Below, piece after piece: positions 36,260 to 44,810 of a stretch of DNA of 63,871 bases. The notes beneath the pieces were generated by a model. The model ran no database searches. It worked only from the letters and a program-made list of their open reading frames with translations, and was not told the origin of the DNA. The position numbers were made by a program, and so were the translations under genes. Every line of letters starts with the position of its first letter. Position 1 is the stretch's first letter. Location of the stretch: positions 38,434-102,304 of the forward strand of contig CADBWP010000002.1 in NCBI GenBank assembly GCA_902798365.1, read 5' to 3'. This DNA is from an uncultured Ruminococcus sp. Its GTDB lineage: Bacteria > Bacillota > Clostridia > Oscillospirales > Acutalibacteraceae.

Positions 36260-36906
36260 TGAAAAGGTTGTTTATAAGCGACGAATACCCTTGCTTTTGC
36301 GATGAGCTTAAAAATCGGGGTTATGAAATAATTCCTACAAAGAAAATAGATGTCTTTCATAAGCCCGAACAGCGCCATGCGGATATGCAGCTGTTAAAAA
36401 TTGAGGACAGTTTTTTTACTCTTGATGATTGTATTGCTACACCGGGAAAAAGCTACCCCGAAAACATACTTTTAAACTGCCTTTATTTCGGCGGCAAACT
36501 ATATTGCAAGTTAATCGCCGTAGATGTCTCTGTAACGGATTTTTGCCGCGAAAGAGGGATAGATGTCATCAACGTCAATCAGGGCTATACGCGTTGTTCT
36601 GCGCTGATTGTGAGTGACAGCGCTGTTGTTACAGCCGACAAATCAATTTATAAGGCGCTGAAAACCAGCGGGGCAGAGGCGTTGTTGATAAATCCCGGAA
36701 ATATCCGTTTAGAGGGCTTTGAATACGGGTTTATAGGCGGTGCCGGATTTTATGACGACAGTACCGTGTATATTTTCGGAAATATAAAAGAACACCCTGA
36801 TTACGATAGCATCAGGATGTTTTGCAGTAATTATAATTCTAAATTAGAAATAATATGTCCGTCCGAACCGCTTACAGACATTGGCGGTGCGGTGGTTTTG
36901 GATTAG
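36259..36906 (+). CDS. Conserved protein, probably DUF6873 (GME-fold)
   Basis: A 215-residue cytosolic protein without known activity. Conserved-looking stretches are VNQGYTRCSALIVSDSAVVTADKS, LLINPGNIRLEGFEYGFIGGAG and CPSEPLTDIGGAVV. These resemble a clostridial family related to guanidino-group-modifying enzymes (GME fold), but the assignment is from memory of the family pattern. It overlaps radA by one base (TGATG) and converges with the recombinase gene, overlapping its 3' end by 4 bases. Proximity to radA and xer may be of no functional meaning. Confidence 0.6.
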   Translation: MKRLFISDEYPCFCDELKNRGYEIIPTKKIDVFHKPEQRHADMQLLKIEDSFFTLDDCIATPGKSYPENILLNCLYFGGKLYCKLIAVDVSVTDFCRERGIDVINVNQGYTRCSALIVSDSAVVTADKSIYKALKTSGAEALLINPGNIRLEGFEYGFIGGAGFYDDSTVYIFGNIKEHPDYDSIRMFCSNYNSKLEIICPSEPLTDIGGAVVLD

Positions 36907-37877
36907 TTCTTTTTTATGTTTGACAACGGGTTTGCTTCCGCTGCGTTTTTCATTTGCTCGGAGCTTAAATGGGTATAAATTTCCGTGGTACCTAAGTTTT
37001 CGTGCCCGAGCACGTCCTTTAGCACCCTGATATCAACTCCGCCGTGCTGATACATAAGAGTGGCGGCGGTGTGTCTGAGCTTGTGACACGAATACCCTTG
37101 TGCGCTCAAACCGATTTTTTCCAGATACTTATACACCATCGCCTGAATAGTCTTTACTGACATTCTGCGGTGATTTCGGCTGATAAACAACGCATTTTTG
37201 TCCTTGACCTCATCAACGGGGCGAACTCGCATATAATCGTTGACGGCATTGATACATGCTGAGTTTAGATAAATAATCCGCTCCTTATTGCCCTTGCCCA
37301 AAACGCGAATGGTGTTATCGCTGCGAATATCGGTGTAATTCAGTCCTGCCATCTCGGACACACGCAGTCCGCAGTTTAAAAACAGAGTGATTATCGCGTA
37401 ATCGCGCTCACGGTTATCGCCCTCGACAGCGTTCAAAAGTTCGATGCTTTGTTCTAAGGTTAAATACTTAGGCAAGGCTTTTTTTAATTTGGGCATTTCA
37501 AGCTCTTCAACAGGGTCAAGGTCAAGATAATGCTTTTTGTTTGTTATATATTTAAAAAATCCCTTTAAGCTTGAACATTTGCGCGCTCGGGAAGAGGCGC
37601 TGTTGCCGCGTTCGCGCTGCAAATAATTCATATACTCATAAGCGTCATTCAGATCAATTGATTTTAACAGCTCTAAATCAATATCCTTGATATCAATAGA
37701 CTCAAGCTCGGTATCAGCCGGAACCAAACGTCTGTTAAGCTTTATAAACCGAAAAAAAGTGCGCAGATCCAAAAAGTATTCATCAACGGTCTTGGGAGAT
37801 TTTTGCTTGATAGTCTGCTGATAGTAAAGGAATTCCTTTAATATGGGAAAAGACTCATCCTGAAAACGTACAGCCAT
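36903..37877 (-). CDS. XerC/XerD-type tyrosine recombinase
   Basis: A 324-residue site-specific recombinase. The N-terminal SAM-like DNA-binding domain spans about 10-125 and the catalytic domain 140-310. Catalytic residues are visible: Arg in NCGLRVSEMAGL, the HxxR in SCHKLRHTAAT, His in LGHENLGTTEIYTH and the nucleophilic Tyr in IYTHLS. It may resolve chromosome dimers at dif, or act alone at a nearby site; a 30-base palindrome lies 74 bases upstream of its start. No prophage or integron genes surround it, so a housekeeping role is favoured. Confidence 0.88.
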   Translation of the reverse strand: MAVRFQDESFPILKEFLYYQQTIKQKSPKTVDEYFLDLRTFFRFIKLNRRLVPADTELESIDIKDIDLELLKSIDLNDAYEYMNYLQRERGNSASSRARKCSSLKGFFKYITNKKHYLDLDPVEELEMPKLKKALPKYLTLEQSIELLNAVEGDNRERDYAIITLFLNCGLRVSEMAGLNYTDIRSDNTIRVLGKGNKERIIYLNSACINAVNDYMRVRPVDEVKDKNALFISRNHRRMSVKTIQAMVYKYLEKIGLSAQGYSCHKLRHTAATLMYQHGGVDIRVLKDVLGHENLGTTEIYTHLSSEQMKNAAEANPLSNIKKN

Positions 37878-37930
37878 AATACAACCTCATTAATTGATTA
37901 TAGACATATTATAACACATAAAAGAGAGGG

Positions 37931-37980
37931 TATAATTCCGTATCGGAATAATTATACAAAATGGATATTTTGTATAATTG
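37931..37980. repeat. Paired palindromes upstream of the recombinase
   Basis: AATTATACAAAAT (37951-37963) and ATTTTGTATAATT (37968-37980) form a perfect 13-bp inverted repeat with a 4-base centre. Immediately beside it GTATAATTCCG (37931-37941) and CGGAATAATTATAC (37945-37958) form a second, imperfect one. They share TATAATT. Possible roles are an operator for the recombinase gene or a recombination site. Confidence 0.6.
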
Positions 37981-37989
37981 AGGGGAGGG

Positions 37990-38037
37990 CAAACACGGAA
38001 ACACCGCTTTTAGACGCTTTTAACCGGTATTTCCGTT
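37990..38037 (-). terminator. Terminator of the GNAT gene remnant
   Basis: On the minus strand ACGGAAATACCG (38037-38026) pairs with CGGTGTTTCCGT (38007-37996) through one U-G pair, and a short GTTTG follows. It overlaps the last codons of the GNAT frame. Confidence 0.5.
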
Positions 38038-38600
38038 GCTTTTTTTTTATAGTAATCTTCTTTAAGTATTGCGTATATAGCTATATCGCAAATGCCCTGC
38101 AGGTTTTTGCCGCCTTGTCGTAATGTTCCTTCGTAGCTCAGTCCGCATTTTTTCATAACGTCGCCCGAGTGCGGATTGTTCGGATCGTGCTTCGCCATGA
38201 TCCTGTTAACTCCGACTTTTTCAAACATGTATTCAATTACTGCCGTAAACGCTTCGGTCATAATTCCCATGTGCCACCATTTGTAACCCAAGCAATATCC
38301 GATTTCAACTTCCTCAATATCCTCGCGCAGCCTTACAACTCCTATTGAGCCAATCGGCTCATTTGTATCCTTAAGCGCTATCTTCCAGTCGTAAAAATCG
38401 CTGTTATTCTGTGACTCCATAAGATACTTGTGATATGTGTTTCTCAGCTGCCATGCGTTCTCATAAGGCTGTCATGTTAAGTATTCTGTCACTCTCCCAT
38501 CGTTCGCCCAGTTTTCGAACATAGGTTCAACGTCGCTGTCTATTGTTTTTCTTAAGAATAAACGTTCGGTTATTATTGCTTTTGTGCCTAAATGCTTCAT
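38010..38600 (-). pseudogene. GNAT (RimJ/RimL-type) acetyltransferase with in-frame TGA
   Basis: The full frame begins at an ATG at 38600 with a GAGGG site and reads MKHLGTKAIITERLFLRK, typical of RimJ/RimL acetyltransferases. At codon 43 (38474-38472) a TGA stands in VTEYLT-stop-QPYEN, where this family usually has Trp (TGG). The frame then continues without a break for the acetyl-CoA domain (IGYCLGYKWWHMGIMTEA, NPHSGDVMKKCG) to 38010. Complete length would be 196 residues. A single G-to-A change explains it. A restart at the ATG at 38420 would lack the N-terminal strand and is unlikely to be active. Confidence 0.8.
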
Positions 38601-38617
38601 TATGATTCCCTCTATAT

Positions 38618-38651
38618 ATCAAAGGGAACAGCGTCTGCCGTTCCCTTTGAT
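38618..38651 (-). terminator. Terminator of the dlt-like operon
   Basis: A perfect 12-bp stem, ATCAAAGGGAAC (38618-38629) with GTTCCCTTTGAT (38640-38651), directly after the stop of the last dlt-like gene (minus strand). The T-run on the minus strand is weak. Confidence 0.6.
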
Positions 38652-38653
38652 TA

Positions 38654-39784
38654 TCAGTATTGTTCAATGATTTGCATTGTACTGTATTCCTCTGCTATCT
38701 CTCTTGATTTTTTGTTTTTCATCAGATAATCGCAGTAGTTATACATTTTGTGATAATACTCAACCGCCAGATCCCATTCTTCGCTGTGCCTACTGTCGAG
38801 CTCTTCGCCCTTAACGCCGTATTTGTCGGCTATAATACCGCCCAGATACTCGGTATATTTCTCTGCTCCATACACATTCATATGGTCATAGTTGTAATAG
38901 TATTCGGGACCGTATGCTGCGGTAACGGGATCGCGCTCAAAGTTTATAAAATCCATGCCATAGCTTGTAATAATATCGCCGATCGTGTTGACGCGCCATG
39001 CACGGGCATGTGTATCTCCGATTATCGTATGCGGATTTCGGATGAACAAAACCTTGCAGGGACATTCGTTCTTGCAGAATTCAAGCAATTCGCGCAGCTT
39101 CTTTTCGAGCTCCTCGTGCATCGGAGTACGCTTTTCCTCATGGAGCACATCATTGTTATAAACTGTTATTGAAGGATTGAAGGGATCGGTTCTTGACTTA
39201 AAGCCTTTTAACAGACTGTAGCCCCTCAGCCTCTGGCGAATAAACTCAAACATGAACTTATATCCGCCCGGGTATTCGCTCCAGGTATTATGATACTTTG
39301 CAAACGGTATATAATACTCAAGCTGATCCGAGGTCACGTTCTTTTGAATATAATCTATTTTGTTTCCGTTGAGAGGAACATTATCGATGTAGTTCTTTAT
39401 GCTCGACTCTTTTTCCTCATTAAACAGGTTGCTCTGGGTAAAGCAGTTGACCTCAAAAACAATAAGCTTTGGGGTCTGAGTCCTGAGCACTTCCTTCATC
39501 TGAGTTAATGCTGCGCCGGCAGTATTTGAGGACGTGGTGTAAAGATAGCTTGTGTAGCCGAACTTTTCATAAGCAAGTCCGGGAGAAAAGCCCGAGTAAA
39601 TGTCGCTTGCGCCTATAAACACAACGTCGAGCGAGCCTTTGTCCTCAAGGTAGTAACCGTCAATCCTCAGTCTGTTAAGGTCGTAATGACAAAGCACATA
39701 GGTTTGAAGCAGCTGAACGGAAAAAACGATCGCCAACGCAAAAGAAATGATCTTTAATGATCTTGTTATGATTTTTTTCTTCAT
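38654..39784 (-). CDS. DltD-like SGNH-fold membrane-anchored protein
   Basis: A 376-residue protein with one N-terminal membrane segment (about residues 10-30) and an external SGNH/GDSL-type domain. The serine block is VVFIGASDIYSGFSP and the C-terminal block is YYNYDHMNVYGAEKY, with the Asp and His expected of the triad. It follows the MBOAT gene by 17 bases in the same operon. The arrangement mimics DltB-DltD and alginate-type AlgI-AlgX/J pairs, where the SGNH protein completes acyl transfer to a polymer outside the membrane. The acceptor polymer is unknown. Confidence 0.78.
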   Translation of the reverse strand: MKKKIITRSLKIISFALAIVFSVQLLQTYVLCHYDLNRLRIDGYYLEDKGSLDVVFIGASDIYSGFSPGLAYEKFGYTSYLYTTSSNTAGAALTQMKEVLRTQTPKLIVFEVNCFTQSNLFNEEKESSIKNYIDNVPLNGNKIDYIQKNVTSDQLEYYIPFAKYHNTWSEYPGGYKFMFEFIRQRLRGYSLLKGFKSRTDPFNPSITVYNNDVLHEEKRTPMHEELEKKLRELLEFCKNECPCKVLFIRNPHTIIGDTHARAWRVNTIGDIITSYGMDFINFERDPVTAAYGPEYYYNYDHMNVYGAEKYTEYLGGIIADKYGVKGEELDSRHSEEWDLAVEYYHKMYNYCDYLMKNKKSREIAEEYSTMQIIEQY

Positions 39785-39801
39785 ATAATGCCTTTACCTT
39801 C

Positions 39802-41427
39802 TTAAAACTGCATATACACAAAGTCGGCGGCGTTATAGCCCGAGCCGTAAATGCCGAAAATGAGAACCGCCATCACGCCGAGATACAAAAGAACAAATCT
39901 GAGTATAAACGGTTTTCTGTCCATCATTTCGCGGATCGTGGTGGTGCTGTGTCTCTCCTGAATGATGCTTGCAACAAACATTACCAGTACGGCAGCAATA
40001 AGCACGATATAATCCTTTTTGCCGAGTCCGAGGGCGCCTATCTGCTCTCTTCCGACAGCAAGGCTCTGGTTTGTAAAGAACAGCCAGAACGTGCGCATAG
40101 CCTGATGGAAGCTCGGCGCAACGTCAAACACATAACCCACCAAAACAATAAGGAAGGTACGCAGCATTTGGAAAAGGATGAACAGCGGATTTGCGTCGCG
40201 GATGTGAAGCTTCTTTTTAGCGCCGTCAAACAAAGGCTGCAACAGGATGCTTACCATTATAATAAGTCCGTTCCACGCACCGAATGCAACATACTTCCAG
40301 CTTGCGCCGTGCCATACGCCCACAACCAAAAATACGATAAGACTTGCAACGCTTGTGGGAAGAACCTTGGCTATATGAGCGCCGGCGGCAGTTTTGCCAA
40401 ACCTTGTGCCCTTCATCTTTTTGCTGGCGTTAATAAACAGGTTGGACATGGCTACCGGATAGAACAGGTAGTTTTTGAGCCATGCGCCCAGCGAAATATG
40501 CCATCTGCGCCAATATTCGTTGATAGACCTTGAAAAATAAGGGCGCTTAAAGTTGTCTATCAGATCTATGCCGAGTATCTGTGCAACACCGCGCGAAATG
40601 TCGATGCCGCCCGAGAAATCGGCGTAAAGCTGAATTGCATACAGCAGAATGGTAAACGTAAGCGTCGTGCCGCCGTAGCTGTCATAAGAGGCGGTAACAG
40701 CCGTTATTGCGGTTACTGCCCTGTCTGCTATAACAAGCTTTTTGAACAGACCCCACAAGATAAGCTCCATACCGTGCTTGACTCTGGTAAAGTCAAAGTC
40801 GTGCGGCTCATAAAGCTGTTTTGCAAGCTGATCGTAAATGCTTATCGGTCCCTGAATGATCTGAGGGAAGAATGACACAAACAGCAAAAGTTTGAAGGGG
40901 TTCCTTTCCGCTTCGGTTTTCTCACGATAAACGTCGATTATGTAGCCCATCGACTGGAAGGTGTAAAACGAAATACCGAGCGGCAGAAGCAGACTGAACG
41001 TGGGAACGGAAAGATTTAAGCCAAAGCCTGCGAACAAGTCGGTGAGGCTGCCTGCAAAGAAGTTGTAATACTTTAAAAACGCAAGTATGCCAAAGTTTAT
41101 TACCAGGCACAGCGTCATAACAAGGCGCTTTTGCACCTTTATTTTATTTTTATACTTCTTCTTCTCTTCCCTGTCCCACTCTTTTTTCTTTTCTTTAAGC
41201 AGAGCCTTTGACTTTTGTGTGATCCTGTCAAGCCACAGCGCTATAAAGAAAGTAGTTAATGTGGTAAAAAGAATAAAATACGCGTAACGCCAGCTGTTGA
41301 TAGCGTAAAAAACCATGCCGGCAACCAGCAGAACAGTCCATTTATATTTCTTAACAGGAAATAAAAAATAGACTAAGGCTGTGATTACAACAAAAGGCAA
41401 AAAAAGCAGCGAGGTGTAAGTCAACAT
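39802..41427 (-). CDS. MBOAT family O-acyltransferase (DltB/AlgI-like)
   Basis: A polytopic membrane protein of 541 residues with about 11-13 segments. The MBOAT features are visible: YWRRWHISLGAWLKNYLFYP and the invariant-His region VVGVWHGASWKYVAFG. In DltB- and AlgI-type systems such a protein moves an acyl or aminoacyl group from a cytoplasmic carrier across the membrane. Here the likely donor is the carrier protein encoded at 42.6-42.9 kb. A basic Lys-rich cytoplasmic loop lies at about 75-110. The gene is 23 bases after the PLP decarboxylase gene. Confidence 0.9.
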   Translation of the reverse strand: MLTYTSLLFLPFVVITALVYFLFPVKKYKWTVLLVAGMVFYAINSWRYAYFILFTTLTTFFIALWLDRITQKSKALLKEKKKEWDREEKKKYKNKIKVQKRLVMTLCLVINFGILAFLKYYNFFAGSLTDLFAGFGLNLSVPTFSLLLPLGISFYTFQSMGYIIDVYREKTEAERNPFKLLLFVSFFPQIIQGPISIYDQLAKQLYEPHDFDFTRVKHGMELILWGLFKKLVIADRAVTAITAVTASYDSYGGTTLTFTILLYAIQLYADFSGGIDISRGVAQILGIDLIDNFKRPYFSRSINEYWRRWHISLGAWLKNYLFYPVAMSNLFINASKKMKGTRFGKTAAGAHIAKVLPTSVASLIVFLVVGVWHGASWKYVAFGAWNGLIIMVSILLQPLFDGAKKKLHIRDANPLFILFQMLRTFLIVLVGYVFDVAPSFHQAMRTFWLFFTNQSLAVGREQIGALGLGKKDYIVLIAAVLVMFVASIIQERHSTTTIREMMDRKPFILRFVLLYLGVMAVLIFGIYGSGYNAADFVYMQF

Positions 41428-41450
41428 CTCTCAATAACATCTCCAAATAA

Positions 41451-42629
41451 TTACGGGGTATTAAACACGTCTGTAAGCAGCAGGTCGCGCAGAACAACCA
41501 AGCCGTTCTTTTCGGAATAGACCGACACAACGGGCATTTCTCTGCTGAGAAATACCGCCATGCCCTCCATTACCGAGTATGCGCCTGTGCGGCAGAACAC
41601 CAGAGTGTCGCCTGCCTTCAGCGCGTCAAATTCCGCGTTGCGCGCAAGAATGTCGGCGGTGGTGCACAGGCTTCCGCAAAGCGTCCATGGTTCGACGCCG
41701 GTCTCTTCATGCTCCTTAAGGTGGATGATTTTCGGTATCTGCATACCCTGAAGCTGACCGTCGTACTTAAGCTGGTTCATGCCGCCGTCAACGATAGCGT
41801 AGTTGATTCCGCAGTTTGTCTTAACGTCCATTACTTTTGTAAGGTAATAACCGCAGGGCGCAGCAAAGAACCTGCCCATCTCAACGGTAAGCTCGGCTTT
41901 TTCACCAAGCTCACGAATGGCAGGCGCTATTTCGCCCAGGCGTTCCGCCTCAAGCTCGTCGGCGTTATCTGCAAAATAATCCACGGCAAGACCCGTACCG
42001 TATTCAACGCGTTCTATCTCAAAACCGAGCTCTGACTTTATTCTGTCTATCAGCTCGGAAATATAAGCAAGCTCTTTTTGAATAGGCTTTGCCTTGCGTT
42101 TTTGGGTGCCTGTAAAGTAGTGGATGCCGACTATTCTGATACCCGGATAATCGGCTCTGTTCTTAATAACGCTCAGCGCGTCCGCTTCATCCATGCCAAA
42201 CTGGCTTCCGCCCTTGATGTCGGTAAAGCGAACCAACACGGGAAATACCTTTCCGCGCTTAAGAGCCGCCTTGTTTATCAGGTCAAGGTGCAGAAAGCTT
42301 TCGGCTGTGAAGGTGCCTACGTTGTCGTCGGCAGCGCGTTCAACGTCCTGCTCTGTCTTGTTTACACCCGAAAAGATAACCATGTCCATGTCGGAGCCGG
42401 TTTTTTCGCAGATGGTAAGCTCGCCGGGGCTGCAAACCTCGATCTTATCAAAGCAGTCGGGCAGCCTGCCCAGCATAAAGGGGTTTGCTTTTATGGAAAA
42501 ACACAGACCGACCTTATCGCCGAATTGCTCCCTCACCAAACGCGCGCGGGCTTCAAACTCGTCCAAATCGAACACATAAGAGGGAGTTCCGATTTGTGAC
42601 AAAATTTTTCTTAATGTGTTTTCGTTCAT
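41451..42629 (-). CDS. Fold-type III PLP-dependent decarboxylase in a dlt-like operon
   Basis: A cytosolic enzyme of 392 residues related to diaminopimelate and ornithine decarboxylases. The PLP lysine lies in CFSIKANPFML, phosphate and substrate contacts in GIHYFTGTQ and TVEMGRFFAAPCGYYL, and the dimer-interface Cys in LCGSLCTTADIL. The usual EPGR is EMGR here, so the substrate may differ from DAP. It lies 2 bases after the carrier protein gene. A similar trio (AMP ligase, carrier, PLP decarboxylase) is known in exosortase-associated gene sets. It may act on the amino acid before loading or on the carrier-bound form; a racemase-like role is also possible. Confidence 0.82.
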   Translation of the reverse strand: MNENTLRKILSQIGTPSYVFDLDEFEARARLVREQFGDKVGLCFSIKANPFMLGRLPDCFDKIEVCSPGELTICEKTGSDMDMVIFSGVNKTEQDVERAADDNVGTFTAESFLHLDLINKAALKRGKVFPVLVRFTDIKGGSQFGMDEADALSVIKNRADYPGIRIVGIHYFTGTQKRKAKPIQKELAYISELIDRIKSELGFEIERVEYGTGLAVDYFADNADELEAERLGEIAPAIRELGEKAELTVEMGRFFAAPCGYYLTKVMDVKTNCGINYAIVDGGMNQLKYDGQLQGMQIPKIIHLKEHEETGVEPWTLCGSLCTTADILARNAEFDALKAGDTLVFCRTGAYSVMEGMAVFLSREMPVVSVYSEKNGLVVLRDLLLTDVFNTP

Positions 42630-42631
42630 GA

Positions 42632-42862
42632 TTATTCGTCCTGAAGCTCTTCGATCAGTTCGAGCATAGCCTTTGCCGAGTTGAAGTTATCGGGCACAAG
42701 GTTGTTGGGCTTGATTTCAATGTCAAAAGCGTCGTTAAGCTCACCGACAAGCGCAACAATGTCAAAGGAATCGAGAATACCGTCTGTTATAAGCGCGGTT
42801 TCGTTCTCAAAATCAACGTCGGGTCTGAGTTCTTCCAGAATTTCCATTAATTCTTCCATCAT
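42632..42862 (-). CDS. Acyl/aminoacyl carrier protein (DltC-like)
   Basis: A 76-residue acidic carrier protein. The phosphopantetheine attachment serine lies in the motif GILDSFDIVALVGELND, which fits ACP/PCP/DltC proteins. It should be modified by a phosphopantetheinyl transferase encoded elsewhere and loaded by the adenylation enzyme of the neighbouring gene. A GAGGAAAC site precedes the ATG. It lies 25 bases after the ligase gene and 2 bases before the decarboxylase gene, so the three are produced together. Confidence 0.92.
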   Translation of the reverse strand: MMEELMEILEELRPDVDFENETALITDGILDSFDIVALVGELNDAFDIEIKPNNLVPDNFNSAKAMLELIEELQDE

Positions 42863-42887
42863 AGTCGTTTCCTCTTTTCTAAAATAA

Positions 42888-44393
42888 TTATTTAAAATAT
42901 GTTTTTAATGTCTGCATATCGGTTTTGCCGTTCGGCAGCGTCGGAAGCTGTTCCAAATTGATCAGCTTGCGCGGAACCATAAATGCAGGCATATTTTGTC
43001 TGAAATAAAGCACAATCTCCTTTGAGGTAGCATCACCCGTATAGAACAGGTAAAGCTGCTCCTTGGGCTTGTTATAGAGAGAGCAGCAGTCTGTTACACC
43101 GCTGAGCTTCTTGGCGGTTTCTTCTATTTCGCCAAGCTCTATCCTGTGACCGAGGTGCTTGATCTGTCTGTCCTTCCTGCCGTGGAACTCTAAGATACCG
43201 TCGGCGTTGAAGCTGCCCAGATCTCCTGTTTTATATATCAATTCACGATAGTTGGGATTGAGGGGATTCTGAATAAAGGACTTTTCGGTAACCTCTTTGT
43301 TGCCGTAATAGCCCAATGCCAACACGGGGCCGCTTACGCAAATCTCGCCCACGGCGCCGTTTTCGGTGGCGGTGTTGTCCTCGTTAAGAAGCAGTATCCT
43401 ATAATTATCGTACGGCTTTCCTATGGGAAGCACGGTATCGTCGTCAACCTTTTCATTAACGACGTAATATGTGCAGGAGGCGGTTGCCTCGGTGGGGCCG
43501 TACTGATTTACATAAAGCACGTCGGGCAGGTTTTCCTGCCAAATCTTAAGGTATTTGCAAGGCATTACCGAACCCGAGAAGCAAAGCTTTTTAAGATATT
43601 CCGGTTTGCTCATGTCAAATGCGCCAAGCTTTGCGGGAAGCTCAACGCCTGCCACGCTCCAGCAAAGTGCCGTTATCTTTTCACGGTTCAACGTATCGAA
43701 AAGCATTGCGGGAACGGCAAACTCGTTTTTGGGAATAATGAACGTTGATGCACCGCGGCTGATCGGAAAATAAATATCACGAACAGCTGCGATATAATCG
43801 AGCGGAGACTGGTTTCCCATAATGTCGGTATCGTTGATGTCGAGAACCTTACACACAGAGTCGATATAGCACATAAGCGACTGGTGTGATGTAATAACGC
43901 CCTTGGGGACGCCCGTTGAGCCCGAGGTGAAGATAACATACAGCGGCGATGTGCACACAAGGGTGCTCTCACGCGCACTCAGAAGCTTTTCGTCGGCGGG
44001 GGTGTCGAGGATGTCCTCCATGACTATGATCTCGCCGTCAAAATCAAGGGTTTCTGCGGTGGCAAGATGCGCCCTGTCAACAAGCATAAACTGCGATTTT
44101 ATAACGCCGATTATCTGGTTGAGTCTTGTAACCGGCATGTCGCCGTCCATGGGGGCGTAAAAGCAACCGGCTCTCACTACGCCTAAAAAACACGCCGGCG
44201 TTAGTGTGTGCCTGCCTGACATAACAATAACAGGGCTTCCTGCCGGAACCTTGCCTGACAGATATGTGCCAATTGACCTTGTGTAAGCGTCAAATTCCGC
44301 AAAGGTCAGGGCGCGGTCGTTGTCCTTGAACATCACCTTGTCGGCATAAGTCCGTGCGGTACGGTTTAATCTGCATAATACTGAAGTTTCCAT
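42888..44393 (-). CDS. Amino acid adenylation enzyme (DltA-like)
   Basis: A 501-residue ANL-superfamily ligase that should activate an amino acid as its adenylate and load it on the carrier protein. Core motifs: FTSGSTGVPKG (A3), NQYGPTEAT (A5), YKTGDLG (A7), GRKDRQIKHLGHRIELGEIE (A8) and LPNGKTD (A10). The A4 region reads GNQSPLDYIAAVRD and keeps an Asp that could bind an alpha-amino group. I place the start at the ATG at 44393, which has GGAG upstream and suits the promoter; the longer frame from 44432 starts about at the transcription start. The substrate is unknown; D-Ala is only one option. Confidence 0.87.
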   Translation of the reverse strand: METSVLCRLNRTARTYADKVMFKDNDRALTFAEFDAYTRSIGTYLSGKVPAGSPVIVMSGRHTLTPACFLGVVRAGCFYAPMDGDMPVTRLNQIIGVIKSQFMLVDRAHLATAETLDFDGEIIVMEDILDTPADEKLLSARESTLVCTSPLYVIFTSGSTGVPKGVITSHQSLMCYIDSVCKVLDINDTDIMGNQSPLDYIAAVRDIYFPISRGASTFIIPKNEFAVPAMLFDTLNREKITALCWSVAGVELPAKLGAFDMSKPEYLKKLCFSGSVMPCKYLKIWQENLPDVLYVNQYGPTEATASCTYYVVNEKVDDDTVLPIGKPYDNYRILLLNEDNTATENGAVGEICVSGPVLALGYYGNKEVTEKSFIQNPLNPNYRELIYKTGDLGSFNADGILEFHGRKDRQIKHLGHRIELGEIEETAKKLSGVTDCCSLYNKPKEQLYLFYTGDATSKEIVLYFRQNMPAFMVPRKLINLEQLPTLPNGKTDMQTLKTYFK

Positions 44394-44447
44394 ATAATTC
44401 TCCATGATAAATAGTATGAGAAAAGACTGCATTTATACACATAACTA

Positions 44448-44475
44448 ATTATATCTATAATTCAAAAAAAGTCAA
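44448..44475 (-). promoter_or_regulatory. Promoter of the dlt-like operon
   Basis: On the minus strand TTGACT (44475-44470) and TATAAT (44453-44448) with a 16-base spacer, giving a start near 44441 and a ~48-base leader. Confidence 0.82.
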
Positions 44476-44514
44476 TGGAAATACGATAAAACGGCATTTT
44501 ACCCAAAATAAAAG

Positions 44515-44542
44515 GCAACGTAAGCATATATACTCACGTTGC
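44515..44542 (-). terminator. Terminator-like hairpin upstream of the dlt-like promoter
   Basis: GCAACGT (44515-44521) pairs with ACGTTGC (44536-44542). On the minus strand the stem is followed by CTTTTATTTT, so it could stop transcription coming from the right, shielding the dlt-like promoter. I see no convincing gene between 44543 and 44784; that stretch is AT-rich and otherwise unexplained. Confidence 0.5.
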
Positions 44543-44755
44543 AATATAAGGAAAAGATACCTTGCAGTAAAAACATCAACTTCCCTTTTGAAGATTCCGA
44601 CCACGACAGCCTCCGACTCGGCATAAATATATACCCAAAAGATATAATGCTCTCGCTTTTCAACGCGGGTTTTGCAGGCTTATACATCTATCTGTATTCA
44701 CGACGGCAAGGCTTTCAACATTAGAAAAATATTTTGTATGATTCAAATTCTTTGT

Positions 44756-44810
44756 TTTAACATAAGCTTTAACATAAGTTTTAGTTGCAAATGGACATAT
44801 TAACATGTTA
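44756..44810 (+). promoter_or_regulatory. Repeat motifs, possible operator of the XRE gene
   Basis: TTTAACATAAG occurs twice (44756-44766 and 44768-44778), and the palindrome TAACATGTTA (44801-44810) overlaps the start of the -10 box. All three share TAACAT, as expected for binding sites of a small helix-turn-helix autoregulator. Confidence 0.45.

Noticed and set aside
36903-38037. Integrative element or prophage around the tyrosine recombinase
   Set aside because: Neighbours are housekeeping genes (radA, map, dlt-like), with no excisionase, phage or conjugation genes and no flanking attachment repeats.
38420-38600. TGA read as Trp or selenocysteine in the GNAT gene
   Set aside because: TGA ends many intact genes in the window, the position is a usual Trp, and I see no selenocysteine-type insertion structure; a nonsense mutation is simpler.
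44539-44724. 61-codon open frame upstream of the XRE gene
   Set aside because: No ribosome binding site, begins inside a hairpin, and no recognisable pattern. I treat the stretch as non-coding.
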